Origin: Pararge aegeria
Lineage: Eukaryota; Arthropoda; Insecta; Lepidoptera; Nymphalidae
Length of the DNA stretch: 64,000 nucleotides
Assembly (NCBI RefSeq): GCF_905163445.1
Contig: NC_053189.1
Coordinates: forward strand, 18,432,001 to 18,496,000
Reading direction: 5' to 3'
Shown: one piece after another, positions 1-12,600 of the stretch
How the letters are laid out: each line of letters opens with the position of its first letter
Numbering within the stretch: position 1 is the first letter of the stretch
Notes under the pieces: model-generated
The model's input: the letters and a program-made list of their open reading frames with translations, nothing else
What the model was told of the DNA's origin: nothing
The model's database searches: none
Translations under genes and position numbers: made by a program

Positions 1-508
1 TACTGTTAGAGCGGCCTTTACGCAACAAGTGTGTTATACGTTACCGCAAGTACGTTTTATTAAAAATTAGTTAAAGCTTTCTTCAAAAGCATGCTTATTA
101 ACTTTAATATTATACCTATCATCTTGTAATGTGTTAATTAACTTATGTTTTTTTTGTAGCAATTTTATGGTCAATTAAGTTATGGTGTTTTGGTGCACAC
201 ACACAATAACAGTGCTTTTTTTGTGTGTTTGATATATGTAATATGTGTAATATGTATGTTCTCTAAATAAGTAAAAACAAATAATATATGTGGAATAATA
301 GCTAAACTTCTCCTATTACCTGTAATTGTAATTTTTGTCTCCTGACTATGCTAGCTGTGCTGAGTTACGATGGAAGTAAGGGTTAGGTTTATAACTAGGA
401 CAAATGTGTTAGCTATTGCCACTTCTCTTTCACACCTTACCAATCTATGTTACATTTATAGATTTATTCATTAAATAAATTATTAAATTTGAAAGCAATA
501 TTTATTAC
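1..508. other. Gene-free left edge; presumed last intron of the OVCA2-like gene
   Basis: The minus-strand donor that follows exon 3 of the hydrolase lies at 508-507, so this stretch should be intron with the final exon off the window. I read the minus strand for the family's C-terminal histidine motif (Gly-Gly-His) and did not find it. Around 300-440 there is a degraded piece resembling a dispersed repeat also seen at 8815-8940, 19160-19345 and 61545-61630 (phrases about 'aacttct..cctgt' and 'tgtgctagc'). Confidence 0.5.
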
Positions 509-2915
509 CTTTTGGTATAATAGAATCACTTTCCCCATATACATGGAGTGATCTTATATGGATGTCCTCATCATAGAAGGATTTATGAACTAAACTTCCT
601 GATCTGAACCCAGATGCAAATATTGCAAACTTGAATGTATATGGTAAATCTGAAAACAGAAAAAATCTTACTGTAAGTTCAGTGCAGTAGAAGTTATTGG
701 AATTCTAACTTCTAAACTAAGACTATCCAAAATGTAATGGGTGGGATGATCCCAAATTATCCCCAACGCACCCAATGTAGTACCATGCTACTTAACTAAT
801 AAATCTGTAATCTCATCTCTAATGGATACATTTAATGCTGACTTAGTTAGCAAATTGACTGGTCTAATGCCAGAAATTAATATCCAATCTTATTCATAAC
901 CTTGAAATGATAGATTGAATTTAGTTGTGCTATGCTTTTCCCATGCTTCCCGATAAAGAAAAAAGCATCATCATCATCATATATCCTCCCTACTAGTATT
1001 ATAAATGTCAATGTAAGTTTGTTTGTTACACTTTCACGCAAAAACTACTTATCCAATCCTCATGAAACTTTGTACACATATTCTTGGAAGTGTATAGGAT
1101 ACTTTTTATCCCGACATTAAGCTCCGTTCCTTTGGGAGAGGGGATGAAAGTGTTTTACGATTTTACACCATAACTCTGACTAATTGTAACCAATTTAAAT
1201 AATTAATTTTGTACTATAGAGTACTGAATACTTTATTTTTATTAGAACTACAACTAAATTGAATGCCACATCAAAAAACAAGATCAAACACAGACAAAGT
1301 TGCGGGCAACAGCTAGTATATTATAAACCCATTACCGGCCCACTACAGGTCAAAGGTGGAGGAGCCCACAATAAGAACGGTCTAGGCTGTAGTCCACCAT
1401 GCTGGCCAAGTGTGGATTGATGTACCTCTCAGGCATGCCGGTTGCTTCATCATGTTTCCCTTCACCATTAAATCAAGTAATATTTAATTACACACAACTT
1501 AGAAAAGTTAAAGATTTGTGCTGGGGTTAGAATTCTTCCCACCCTTAAACGTGAAGCAGAAGACCTAACAACTAGACTAGCATATCAGATAAGTGAAGCT
1601 TGAGCTTCTTACATCAAAAGGTTTTGGATTAGATTGATTATTATTGCTGCGCATAAGTTTATACAACATATTAAGCTTGTAAAGCTTTCTCAATACTTTA
1701 AGAAGTAAAGTTTCTTACATCCTTTCTGCTGCATAGCAGCCAGTAGCCCCACTAGGCAGGCACCTTGTGAGAAGCCCATGAAGCCATCAAACGGCCCATG
1801 CTCCCCCACCACATTCTCAATAAGATGCAGTGAGTCCTCAAATCCAATGGCTGGCCCACCCAGACATTTGCCACTGAATGTGTTATCCTCTGCATTGAAC
1901 CACCATGAACGAGAATCTAAAAGTGGATCATACAAAAACAAAATAATTCTTCATACCTAATAGGGATTCAGTGAAACTGTACAAATGCTGGCATAAGTAA
2001 AGCTAAGCCTTCTAACAAAATCATATTATTATGAGGGCAGGTGGAGCATGCATACAACATGTTTTAAGACCTTTCAACAGACCCTAAGTCCTACTATTAT
2101 ACAGGGTTAAATAAAAAATACCAGAAAGCTTGTGGCCTTGTAATTCCTACCATTAAAACTAACAACATTCTGTATTATTTTATTTCATACAAAAAATCTT
2201 ATAAATCATGTGATGTCACTGATATTACATTGTTAGGATGCATGATATATACCTAGATGTACATGTAACAAAGTAGAGTAGACCTATAAAATATTAAATA
2301 TTTCACAAACTATAGAGTTAAAAAAAGGCATAGAACAAAAGTTATAGCTCTTCGAGATTGTTGAAAGGTCTTAATATATGTTATGTGCAAATTATGTACT
2401 TCACGTGCCCTCATAATTTGAGGTGTTAAAAACGTACAACAATTCAGGAAAATATACAAAAGGTCAAGTAAAGCTAAGCTAATGTTCAACAAGATCATAT
2501 AATTGAACTCGGCATATATTCCAATTAATGAAAGTTACTTAAGATTCATGGATATTTGTTACTCACTGTTTTGTCATTATGTCTATTCAAGACGTACATC
2601 CTCGCAAAAATATTCCTACGGTACAAAACCTAATTAAACAATATAGGGAATTTCACAGCAAAGTGAATTCCTTACCTCAAATTTTAAAATCAAAATATTA
2701 CCTTCTTCACCTCCACCGTCTTCGTTAAAGACTTTGTGAGGCGCTGATATGAAAGTCAGTTGGGCGTATTTAGATACAACCTTCCTGAAGGACCCAATCT
2801 TATTCCGAAACACAGTACCATTTTGGCGATATCCATGGAAAGCCAATATTTTGAGCTTCCGTATTTCTTCCTTATTGTTTGTGGATTGGTTAGAATTCGA
2901 GTTATGTTCAGACAT
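509..2915 (-). CDS. OVCA2/FSH1-family serine hydrolase (3' end off window)
   Basis: Coding exons on the minus strand are 2915-2702, 1916-1719 and 649-509; splice phases agree (phase 1 at each junction) and at least one more exon must lie left of position 1. The 184 visible residues carry the family's opening motif LAFHGYRQNG (residues 24-33), the nucleophile elbow GFSQGA (Ser121) and the acid motif GESDSIIP (Asp179). The histidine of the Ser-Asp-His triad should be in the missing exon. The family (human OVCA2, yeast FSH1-3) are alpha/beta hydrolases acting on ester substrates; the natural substrate here is unknown. I chose ATG 2915 because it has A at -3 and leaves a short polar leader before the conserved domain. 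An in-frame ATG at 3014 would add 33 basic residues and cannot be excluded. It is divergent from Mcm3, sharing an intergenic promoter region of about 700 bp. Confidence 0.88.
987..1316 (+). mobile_element. Non-autonomous Helitron-like element
   Basis: It starts with TC (TCCCTACTAGTATT) and ends in CTAG followed by T. A short GC hairpin (GTTGC-gg-GCAAC) stands just before the CTAG, as expected for a Helitron 3' end. The internal sequence (hot spot phrases such as 'cgcaaaaactac' and 'gaaactttgtacacat') recurs in related copies at 27494-27768 and 55248-55675. It lies in intron 2 of the OVCA2-like gene. No coding capacity. Confidence 0.6.
1320..1590 (-). mobile_element. tRNA-derived SINE, family A
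   Basis: It reads as the reverse of the fuller copy at 59140-59475: tail words 'cattaccggcccactacag' and 'gtagtccaccatgctggcc' on the left and the degenerate tRNA-like head on the right. It abuts the Helitron-like element and is diverged. Confidence 0.65.
1990..2505. mobile_element. Foldback (MITE-like) element with flanking direct repeats
   Basis: Positions about 2029-2081 and 2359-2418 are imperfect inverted copies: 'ttatgagggca' and 'aagacctttcaaca' on the left reappear as 'ttgttgaaaggtctt' and 'tgccctcataa' on the right. Outside them, about 1990-2030 and 2463-2503 are direct copies sharing 'agtaaagctaagc'. It sits in intron 1 of the OVCA2-like gene. Superfamily not identified. Confidence 0.5.
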
Positions 2916-3039
2916 TTTAATACTGCTTGCGGAATGGATCTTACGCCATTTATTTTTAAGAAAAACTAAGTGTAAGCGTATGCAAATTATGTTTTGTATA
3001 AAATTTTGTTTCATTCGACTTCACTTTTGTTTGCAGATT

Positions 3040-3191
3040 TGTCATTTGACATGTTTTGTTTTTTTTTCTGATTGATTTCTTGTAACCACGCGAGTAAGGT
3101 AAAAAATCCCTGTGAGTTTGAAACTTTAAACTTTGAACTTGAAGATTGCTTTTTTTTCATAACAAGGCTCCAAGGCTTTTTGAGTTTGACA
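3040..3191. promoter_or_regulatory. TGTCA/TGACA motifs upstream of the OVCA2-like gene
   Basis: TGTCA at 3040, TTTGACA at 3045-3051 and TTGACA at 3186-3191 lie 125-280 bp before the minus-strand start codon at 2915. The same pentamer clusters upstream of Mcm3 and, strikingly, Ppan. Seen directly; function is inference. Confidence 0.3.
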
Positions 3192-3488
3192 ATGAGCTTT
3201 CCCAATGCTATTAATTATAAAAACCAATTATTAATAGATTTATAACTTATTGCTACGTTTTAGAGTTCCGATTTTTGAAGTAACATGGGCTTGTTTGATA
3301 TTTTAGAAACAGATTCGATTATTTGGTCACCAATAGGCACCACTATGGCATATTGGCACGTATTTATACTAAGTAATAGAGTTTAATCTGCTATTAGCGT
3401 ATTGGCACTACAAAAAGCCATAAATCAAAAGCAGAAGAAGAGTTCAATATGAGGTTAAAATGTGGGATCTGTGGTCTTGTAGGTTTAT

Positions 3489-3510
3489 GTCACTTGACAG
3501 TTGACAATTG
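3489..3510. promoter_or_regulatory. TGTCA/TTGACA cluster before Mcm3
   Basis: Three copies of the pentamer in about 20 bp (TGTCA, TTGACA, TTGACA), immediately left of the E2F-type palindrome and about 120 bp before the Mcm3 start codon. Confidence 0.35.
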
Positions 3511-3513
3511 AAA

Positions 3514-3525
3514 TTTGGCGCCAAA
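3514..3525. promoter_or_regulatory. Palindromic E2F-type site (TTTGGCGCCAAA)
   Basis: The 12-mer TTTGGCGCCAAA matches the E2F/DP consensus TTTSGCGC on both strands. It stands 100-111 bp before the Mcm3 ATG. MCM genes are classic E2F targets at the G1/S transition in insects and vertebrates, so a regulatory role is well founded, though not demonstrated here. Confidence 0.7.
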
Positions 3526-3624
3526 AGGCCAAAAGTTGCAAAGTTGTATCTCCAAACAATAGTTCAAAAAGATTAATATTTTCTAGTTTGTGTATCACTA
3601 AATTCATTTAAGTTAGAAAGAAAT

Positions 3625-6600
3625 ATGGAAGATGGTGATTTCGATCAACGTTTGAGGGATTTGCAGCGGGAGTACCTTGAATTTTTGGACGATGAAGTAA
3701 AGTTTTTTCATAACCTAACCTTACATGTGAATATTATTGTTGCTTACCTTTTCCAGATGTTATTTTATGGTTCCTTCACAGGAAGATCAAGGTGTTTACA
3801 TGGAGAAAGTAAAACTAATGATAGGGGAACAAAGCAGACGACTCATTGTAAATATAAATGACCTTAGAAGAAAAAATCCTGAGAGAGCAAAAAATTTGTT
3901 GGAAACTGCCTTTGAAGAGCAGATCGCGTTCCAGAAAGCATTAAAAGAATACGTATCATCTATAGACCCTACTTATGCTAAGGAGCAAGAGGAGTTTTTT
4001 GTTGCTTTCTCAGGAAGCTTTGGTACAAAGCATGTTACACCAAGAAGCTTGACATCAAGGTGAGTCCAATGTTTACGTTCGGTGGTCCACTACCCTTTAT
4101 TCTTATTTTTTATTGTTTTATTTACCTATTATCTCCTAGTACTTTTAACCTAAGGACTAACTGGATTTTCTAGTTACAAAACATGTATTTCCCGGGATTC
4201 AACTAGCTAAAGGAATTGGTGATTGCGACAACTCGAGGTGTATAAAGGACTTTAATAGCTGCAAAACAAAATCCTCCTTTCCTTTTTCACCTGTTGACCC
4301 TAATGCTCGTAATACATTTATCAAGTCACAAAACATTAAAAATTTATAAAAAAATAAATAATTCAAAATAATATATCAACATTTGCTTTTTATTTATAGT
4401 AATAATTGTTGGACCAAGCAGATGGGCCACCTGATGCTAAGTGAAAAACCATAGCCTATAAACCAAGCAACACTTTACAGGGCATGTAAGGAACACATCC
4501 TGCAAGATGCAGCCCTATAAACATCAACCTCAATCATCTGAAGCCTATTAACATCCCATTGCTGGGCATAGGCCTCTCATAGGAGAGATTTTTTAGAGCA
4601 TGGACCCACCACACTGCTCCAATGCAGGTTGGTGGGCTGTTAAGTGCTGTTAAGACTCATGTGCCTACAATTTTACCGGCACTCACACCCTTCAGACTGA
4701 AACACAGCATTGCAACAATGCTTCTGAACATAATGTGAAATATAAATAATCACATTTCACATTTTTTTTATTTATTTAATAACAAGTACTACCACAGTAA
4801 TTACATATTGTAATTACTGTGGTAGTACTTCCCTGGATGAGCTGTGTTACAACTTCTATAACATAAACTTGCTCATAACAAAAAATAATGGTTTGTAATA
4901 TTGTAAAATAAGCAAGCAACTAGATCCGTTTTACACAAAACATTTGCAATGTGAGCGATTGAGTTAATCAGCTAACTGGTTTGTTGAATAGTAAAGAATA
5001 TTGTTCTTTGCTGGAAATTGATTCTTTTTTGAAATACTACTTAAAATGCTCTTCGTTTTTATTCTATTACTGGTTATTACAAACAATTACTATTAAAGAG
5101 AAAAAAATAATAAAGTTTTAATAAACCAAAATTTGAATGAAAAAATAATGTTCCACTTTTCTTTGAAAAAATGTTTTATAACATATGAATGTTTTAGAGT
5201 TGTAAAGCTTATGCCCTGTACTATAATTCTATAATGGGGTAGAGTTCAATTTGTTGTTGTTCACCAATTCATAGGTTTAAAAAAGTTGTTTTTTTATGTT
5301 CTGTGTTTACTATTGGAGAGTATACAAGTTATTATTTATTTGTATACAAATAAATAATAACTTGTATACTCTGTAACTTGCAGGTACTTGGGCAACCTGA
5401 TATGTGTGGAGGGCATTGTAACGAGGGTGTCCCTTGTGAGGCCTAAGGTGGTACGCAGTGTGCACTACTGTCCAACCACCAAGAAAGTTATGGAAAGAAA
5501 GTACACTGACTTGACATCCTTTGAGGCTTTTCCTACTACAGCTCTTTACCCTACAAAGGTAAAACTTAAATATTAATTCAACTGTGAGATGGTGATAACA
5601 AAAAAAAAAACTCAGTTAAGTCTGTTGTGGGCTCTTCTTAGACCAGGGCGTGTTTGGAACCCCCCTGGCTTTACTTTTAAGTTAACCAATACTGTTATTA
5701 CCATCCCCTAACTTAAATGGTAACATATTATATGTTAATATGTTACCATTAAAGTTACATGAATTCAAACATTTTTTGTTTAAATTTTCATGTCTGTTCA
5801 TTCTAATGTTGTACTGATTCAGTTATACCACTGTTACTACATCCTCAGATAAGGCATTCGGCAGGTGCATAACTCTATTGCTGATAAAGATAGAAGATAA
5901 ATGATCATCATCGTCATCATCATCATCATATCAACTCATCACCGGCCCACTACAGGGCTCGGGTCTCCTCCAACAATGAGAAGGTTAAGGCCGTAGTCCA
6001 CCACGCAGGCCCAGTGCGGATTGGTCAACTCCATAAACCTTTGAGAATGTCACGTAGAACTCTCACGCATGCAGGTTTTACTCACGATGTTTTCCTTCAC
6101 CGTTGCAGCAAGTTATATTTTAATTACTTAAAATGCACATAACTTTGAAAAGTTAGAGGTGCGTGCTGGGAATCGAACTCTGCTCCCCAAAGTAAAGTTT
6201 CTTTGAAAACAAATATACTTATATGCTCTGAACTACATACACTCGTCCAGGATGACGACGGCAACCCCCTGGAGACGGAGTACGGCCTGTCGCGGTACAA
6301 GGACCACCAGACGCTGACGCTCCAGGAGATGCCGGAGCGCGCGCCAGCGGGGCAGTTGCCGCGAAGCGTGGACGTGGTGTGCGACGACGACCTGGTGGAC
6401 GCGTGCAAGCCGGGCGACCGCGTGCAGGTGGTGGGCAACTACCGCTGTCTGCCCAACAAGCAGGGCAGCTTCACCGCCGGCACCTTCAGGTGACTTACAA
6501 TAAGAGATCAGCTGGCGGTTTAATAGATTATTTGAGAGCTTTCGCTGATGCTATATCATTTCTTGTGCTCTTTGTCTTTTGATGTTTATCCAGTCTATTC

Positions 6601-9600
6601 TTAACCTGATTCAGTGATTCTGCAGTCACTACATCTTCAGGCAAGGCATTTCACATTTGTGTATCTCTATTTCTTATAAAATACTTGGAAGGATTAGACG
6701 ATGCCTGCTGATATTCAAGTTTGAGACAATAGCCCCTTAATCTGATAAACTTTAAAATGTTAAAATAGCCAATACCAATGGCGTGTATAGAGGGTATGCA
6801 CAGGGTATGCAGATGATATAATATGAAGAAAATCCCCAGTACGAGTTACAAATACTTAAGGGTAGGGTTTTTATAACTCTTACAATGCCTATCCTTAAGT
6901 ATTTACGAGTGGCATAGTGGGCGGTATCCCTGCTTTCTTTACCCAAGGCTGTGGGTTCGATTCCCACAACTGGAAAAATGTTAGTGTGATGAACATTAAT
7001 GTTTTTCAGTGTCTGGGTGTTTATCATATTGTACATGGTACTAAAATATAGTACCACAAGCTGCGATTACTTTGGGGCTAAATGGGATTTTCGTTTATAT
7101 AATTAATAAATAATACAAAATTCAAGTTTCATTTATTTCAAGTACGCCTAATATAAGCACTTTTGAAACGTCAAATCTGCCTGTTTGTAGTGACTCTACC
7201 ACCTGAAGTATGAAAGCGGAGCCGGATGCTTCCAAGCAATCTTGTCATTAAAAAATTCATCAATTGTATAGTAACCTTGCTGTAAAATGTGTTTTAACAC
7301 ATTCTTTAAACTTATGCATTCGTAGGTCCAAAATTACCTTAGGAATCATATAATAAAAGCGTATACTCAATCCAACGAATGTGTTCTGTACGTTTCGACG
7401 ATATGCAGATGTGACTATTTTATAACCATTTCTTGTAAATCGACTGTTCGAAAAATATATGTATATATCTATCACTATGTCCAGCATTGTACGTCCATCG
7501 TTTGGCATGATGATGACCATTGTTTTGACATGTACTTTCAAAATACGATCTAATCAATACTGAATTGTTTTAGAACAATCCTCATAGCAAACAACGTAAC
7601 GCAGATCAACAAGGAAATGAACTTGAACATCACAAGAGAGGATATCAAACTATGCAAAAACTTGGCAAAACGGACCACAATGGATATGTTTGAACTGCTC
7701 AGTAAATCATTGGCGCCGTCCATACATGGTCACGATTACATAAAGAAGGCAATTCTCTGCCTACTACTGGGTGGGATGGAGAAGATACTGCCCAATGGCA
7801 CAAGACTCAGAGGGTAAGTTTGCACATTAGCAGGGTATCTTTTAGAACAGCACGGCTAGCATGGGTAAGAGACAATTATGTCCCAGGGTAAAGGATACAA
7901 ATTTATCTTCTCCCACAGCTTTATCAACTCTCAGAGCACTAGTGCAAGTGGAAATATAATACATGTAATGTAATGTAGGTAATATATACACACTCACCAC
8001 ACTCACACACACACACACACACACACACAACCACGCACACACACACTCATATGTATAAAACGTTCAAAATATGAAACCTAGTACAAATATGATTACCAGC
8101 ATTCATTTTTTTTGTGTTTTAAACAAGCCATATTTATAAGGAGAGCACTGTCGCCTATAACACAGGTTTATACCTAGCTTAGGGACAGTTGATTTCTGTA
8201 TATCTATGTAAATTATAACATTAATATAAGTTATACCTATTGTGCAGATGTAATTCAAATTCAAAATTTCTTTATTCATGTAGGCCTATCACAGGCACTT
8301 ATGAAGCGTTCATACATATTTGTTTACATAATTGTAAGGGGATGGTGATAACTTCGTTCGCCAACTTAAATCTAAAGCTACGAGGGTTCCAAACGCGCCC
8401 TGGTCTAAGAAGAGCCCACAACAAACTTAGCCGGGTAAATTAATTTTTTTGTTATCCAGTAAATTCACCATCTTGCAGTAAATTTAAATTAAGCTATGAA
8501 GCTAGAGCAATTCACACCCAAGCTTTTTTATCGTTTAAATAATCCTTAATGTTATAATAGGATTTTTCTGTAAGCTTACGTTTTATATAAACTTTGAACT
8601 TATTGAGAGACAACTCAAAGATTTCATTTGGTAATTTGTTATAAAATAATATACAATTGCCCTTGAATGAATTGGCAATTTTGTGTAGCCTAGTAAACTG
8701 CACAACGAGTTTATTTTTGCTTCTAATATTTATATTGTTAATGTAAATTGTACCTATGTTTTATTGAACAATAAACAATTATTATTATTATTATTATTAT
8801 TTAATGTGTAACAATATAGGGGGGTTAACTTCTCCTATTCCATGTTCCCATGCTTTAGCAAGTGGTCACGTTAATTAAATCCTTTGTCACGGGATATAAT
8901 ATTTCTCTCCTGTCTGTGCTAGCCCTGCAGGTTGACAACCTTTTTTTTTGATGTGAAACATCTATAGGCGGAGGGTAAACCTGATTTCGAAAATTTTGAC
9001 CGGGGGATGCTTTATAACCGATACTAAGTCCATGACAGATTTTTATTTAATTTTTGCCTGTCTGTCCGTCTCTCTGTCCGGGCATCACGTGAAAACTACT
9101 GAACGCTTTTAAATTGTAACGGAGATGTCTCTTAAAAAGTTCAAAGTTTGTATTAAACGTAAGCTTATAGAAAAGTCCTATTATAGTATAAGGACTATGT
9201 AAACGATAAAAAAGCTTGGGTATAAATTATTGCTCTAACCAGGTTGCTCTTCTAATAATTTAAAATGACATTGTGAGATGGTGATAACAAAAAAAAACAC
9301 CCAGTTAATTTGTTGTGGGCTTTTTCTTAGACCAGGACGCGTTTGGAACCCTCGTAGCTTTAGTTTTAAGTTTACGAATGTGGTTATCGCCATCATCTCA
9401 CTACCGTGTAATTCTTATGTACGCATCAAAAGTGCCACCTATGGCCACTTGAATAAAGATATTGTTGACTTTGACTTTGAATAAAATTTGGTATATTTGT
9501 AGCTGATATTCCGGGTCAACACATAAGATACTTTTAAACTCGATAAACAACACAATAGTTAATTTATTGTTTCCTCGGGAAAATGGGAAGAAATTTTTTA

Positions 9601-12600
9601 TCAATTTAACTTCATAGCTCCGTTAAATTTGAAATACGATGATGATGATGACGCGTGGTGTTCAGTGACATCAACATTCTCCTGATCGGCGACCCGTCGG
9701 TGGCCAAGTCGCAACTGCTGCGCTACGTGCTGATGACGGCGCCGCGAGCCATCACCACCACGGGCCGCGGCTCGTCCGGCGTGGGGCTGACAGCCGCCGT
9801 CACCACCGACCCCGACACCGGCGACCGCAGGTATGGACCGCAGAAAACCTAACCTCCATAATGCTAGAGGCATCAGAGAAATGGGAATCTATTAAAAAAT
9901 ACTTGGAAGAGATAATAAAAGTAAAGGAAAGGGACGAAAGAGAAGGAAGGTAGGACAACGACGTTAGTGGTAGGCCAAATGGCAGGTACACTAACGTTTA
10001 GAAGGCAGGAGGGGTTTTTAGTCGGTAGGAGTCCGGCACTATTCATAGGGATGTCCATGAGGATTTTCTCCTCCTAATATAAAAAAAAAAAAAAAAAGGT
10101 ATGGACCGTGTTCACAATCATGTGATGTGTGATATGGATGGAAACGTCTGCATTAAATGATTATTATTCATTTAATGCAGACGTTTCCATCCATAGATTG
10201 TTAGTACATTAGTTACAATTTTTCCTTAACCACTAAGTTAGTATTGATTAGTTTAAATAATAAAAATAAATAAAAAATAAACAACATCACACTCGCCCGA
10301 TTGCTACTCTCACACAGTGGCACAGTATAGGGCAGTCGAATCTGGCAGCAAATACCTTTAGAATGCCGTAGTCGCTGGTACGTAAACGTTGTAGAAGAGG
10401 TTGCTTTGTTACGCATTATGGCAAAAAAGTCATTTGTTGCTGCGTCTGCGAACGTTTAAGAGGCGCTACTAAAAGCGTTGTTATATTGAACACGCAGGGC
10501 ATTGTAAGCCCGGCGCGTAAAAGTCATCCACAGTCCACCGGTATAAAAACACTGACATAACGCTTTAAATAAAGTACTCTTCACGTTTGCTGTGCACTGG
10601 CGAATCTGCTGAATAATCATAATCATAGTCAATTATTGCAAAATACACGTCAATAAGGTTTTACATGTTGGTTTAAGGTACAGTGTATTGCCAGTAATTT
10701 GGCATGCAATGTTACAAAATAGACGCCTTTTATATGTTAAGTAACTTTCATTTCTTTATTAATAAACCAACGAAAAATATATTTTTGTAGGGAAATAATT
10801 ATTACAAACTAAAATTAATATCTATCTATATATATTAAAATGAATCGATACTTGTCACGTCATCACGCGTGAACGGCTGGACCGATTTCACTTTTTTTTT
10901 TGTTGTGTTTGTTATTGTCAGAAGGTTCTTTAAAAACTTTAAAAAAAAAATTCAAAAACTTGCGCGGAAAATTCGAAAATTTAAGAATCCTTATTTAAGA
11001 TCTAATCTAACCTTAGCACTTTGGACAATATAAGCTTTTTTAATATAACATTACATTGACAGAGGATGTAAAAAAACTGAATATCGTTTAAAACGAATGC
11101 TTCGATCGAAGTTATTTTATAATTCATTTACTATTTCCCACAAAAATAATGTAATAAAACTGAATTTCTTAGTGTACATCACGCCTAATATTTAAAAGTT
11201 CAATTTAATATGGAGTTTTGGTGAGTTTGGATAGAAAAACATGAACGTTACTAACATAACAAGTGATATACTCGGTTATAAAGAAGAATACAATAGTTTG
11301 CGTTTTTAAAAAGCCAGCAATTAGACGTACAAACTTAAGTCGCAAAACTCGCAATACTGCGAGTCTAAAAATACACAAGAGCAAGTCAAACTGACGAGCA
11401 ACGCGAAGCGCGGGATAAAGTTGCGATGCAGGATTTTTGTGGCGCCATCTAGTTATGTAATGTGGAGACCGCTACACGTACCATCCTTCTAATATTATAA
11501 ATGCCAAAATTCAAAATTCAAAATTCAAAATTCATTTATTTCAAGTAGGCCTAATATAAGCACTTTTGAAACGTCAAGTCTGTCTGTTTGTAGTGATTCT
11601 ACCACCGGTTCGGAAGGCAGATTCTACCGAGAAGAAGCCGGCAAGAAACTCAGCAGTTGCTCTTTTCCAACATCAACAATTTACATTTTGTATTTTAACA
11701 TTCATTTTTCTATCTTGTGAGAGCTGAAAGCGGAGCCGGATGCTTCCAAGCAACCTTATCAATAAAAAATTCATCAAAGTTTGTGAGGATGGATGTATGG
11801 ATGTGTATGTATGTGTATTAGTATGTTATCATTATTGTATGTATCAACTACAATAATGATAACATACTAACTCAGTATACCGCGTAGTATAATAGTAGGT
11901 ACTATGCTAGGCATAGCTAGCCACGATGATTAATATGTTAGGATCAGATCTTTTCTAGCTTCTCGATTGATTGATAAATTCAAATTTTCTTTATTGATGT
12001 AGGCCTATCACAGGCCCTTATGAAGCGTTGATACGTATATGTTAACATTATTGGAAGGGGATGGTGATATCTTCGTTCGCCAACTTAAACCTAAAGCGAC
12101 GAGGGTTCCAAGCGTGCCCTGGTCTAAGAAGAGCCCAATACAAACTTAGCCGGGTAATTTTTTTGTTATCACCACCTCACGGTAAATATTAAGCTAAGTT
12201 AGAGCAATTCACACCCAAGCCTTTTTATTGTTTAAGTAATCCTTAAAATTATAATAGAATCTTTATGTAAGCTTTAATATTAACTTTGAACTTATTGAGA
12301 GGCATTTCAAAGATTTCATTCGGTAATTTGTTATAAAATAATATACAAAGAAAAAATAATATACAATTGCTTTAACAATTTTATGTAGCGTTTTCTTTAT
12401 TATCCACTACAAGTGAGCCCTTGACTGCAATCTCACCTGGTGGTAAGTGATGATGCCGTCTAAGATGTTAGCGGGCTAACCTGTTGGGGAGTATGGTAGT
12501 CATACCCCTAATCATTTTCTACTTGCATCGCACCGGAACACTAAATTGCTTAGCGGCACGTCTTTGTCGGTAGGGTGGTAACTAGCCAGACCAAACCAGC

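Noticed and set aside
2634..3014. Upstream ATG at 3014 as hydrolase start
   Set aside because: In frame but adds an unconserved basic leader; 2915 has better context. Kept only as an alternative.
9601..9873. Minus-strand 90-codon ORF
   Set aside because: Shadow of GC-rich Mcm3 exon 6; the plus strand carries the Walker A motif.
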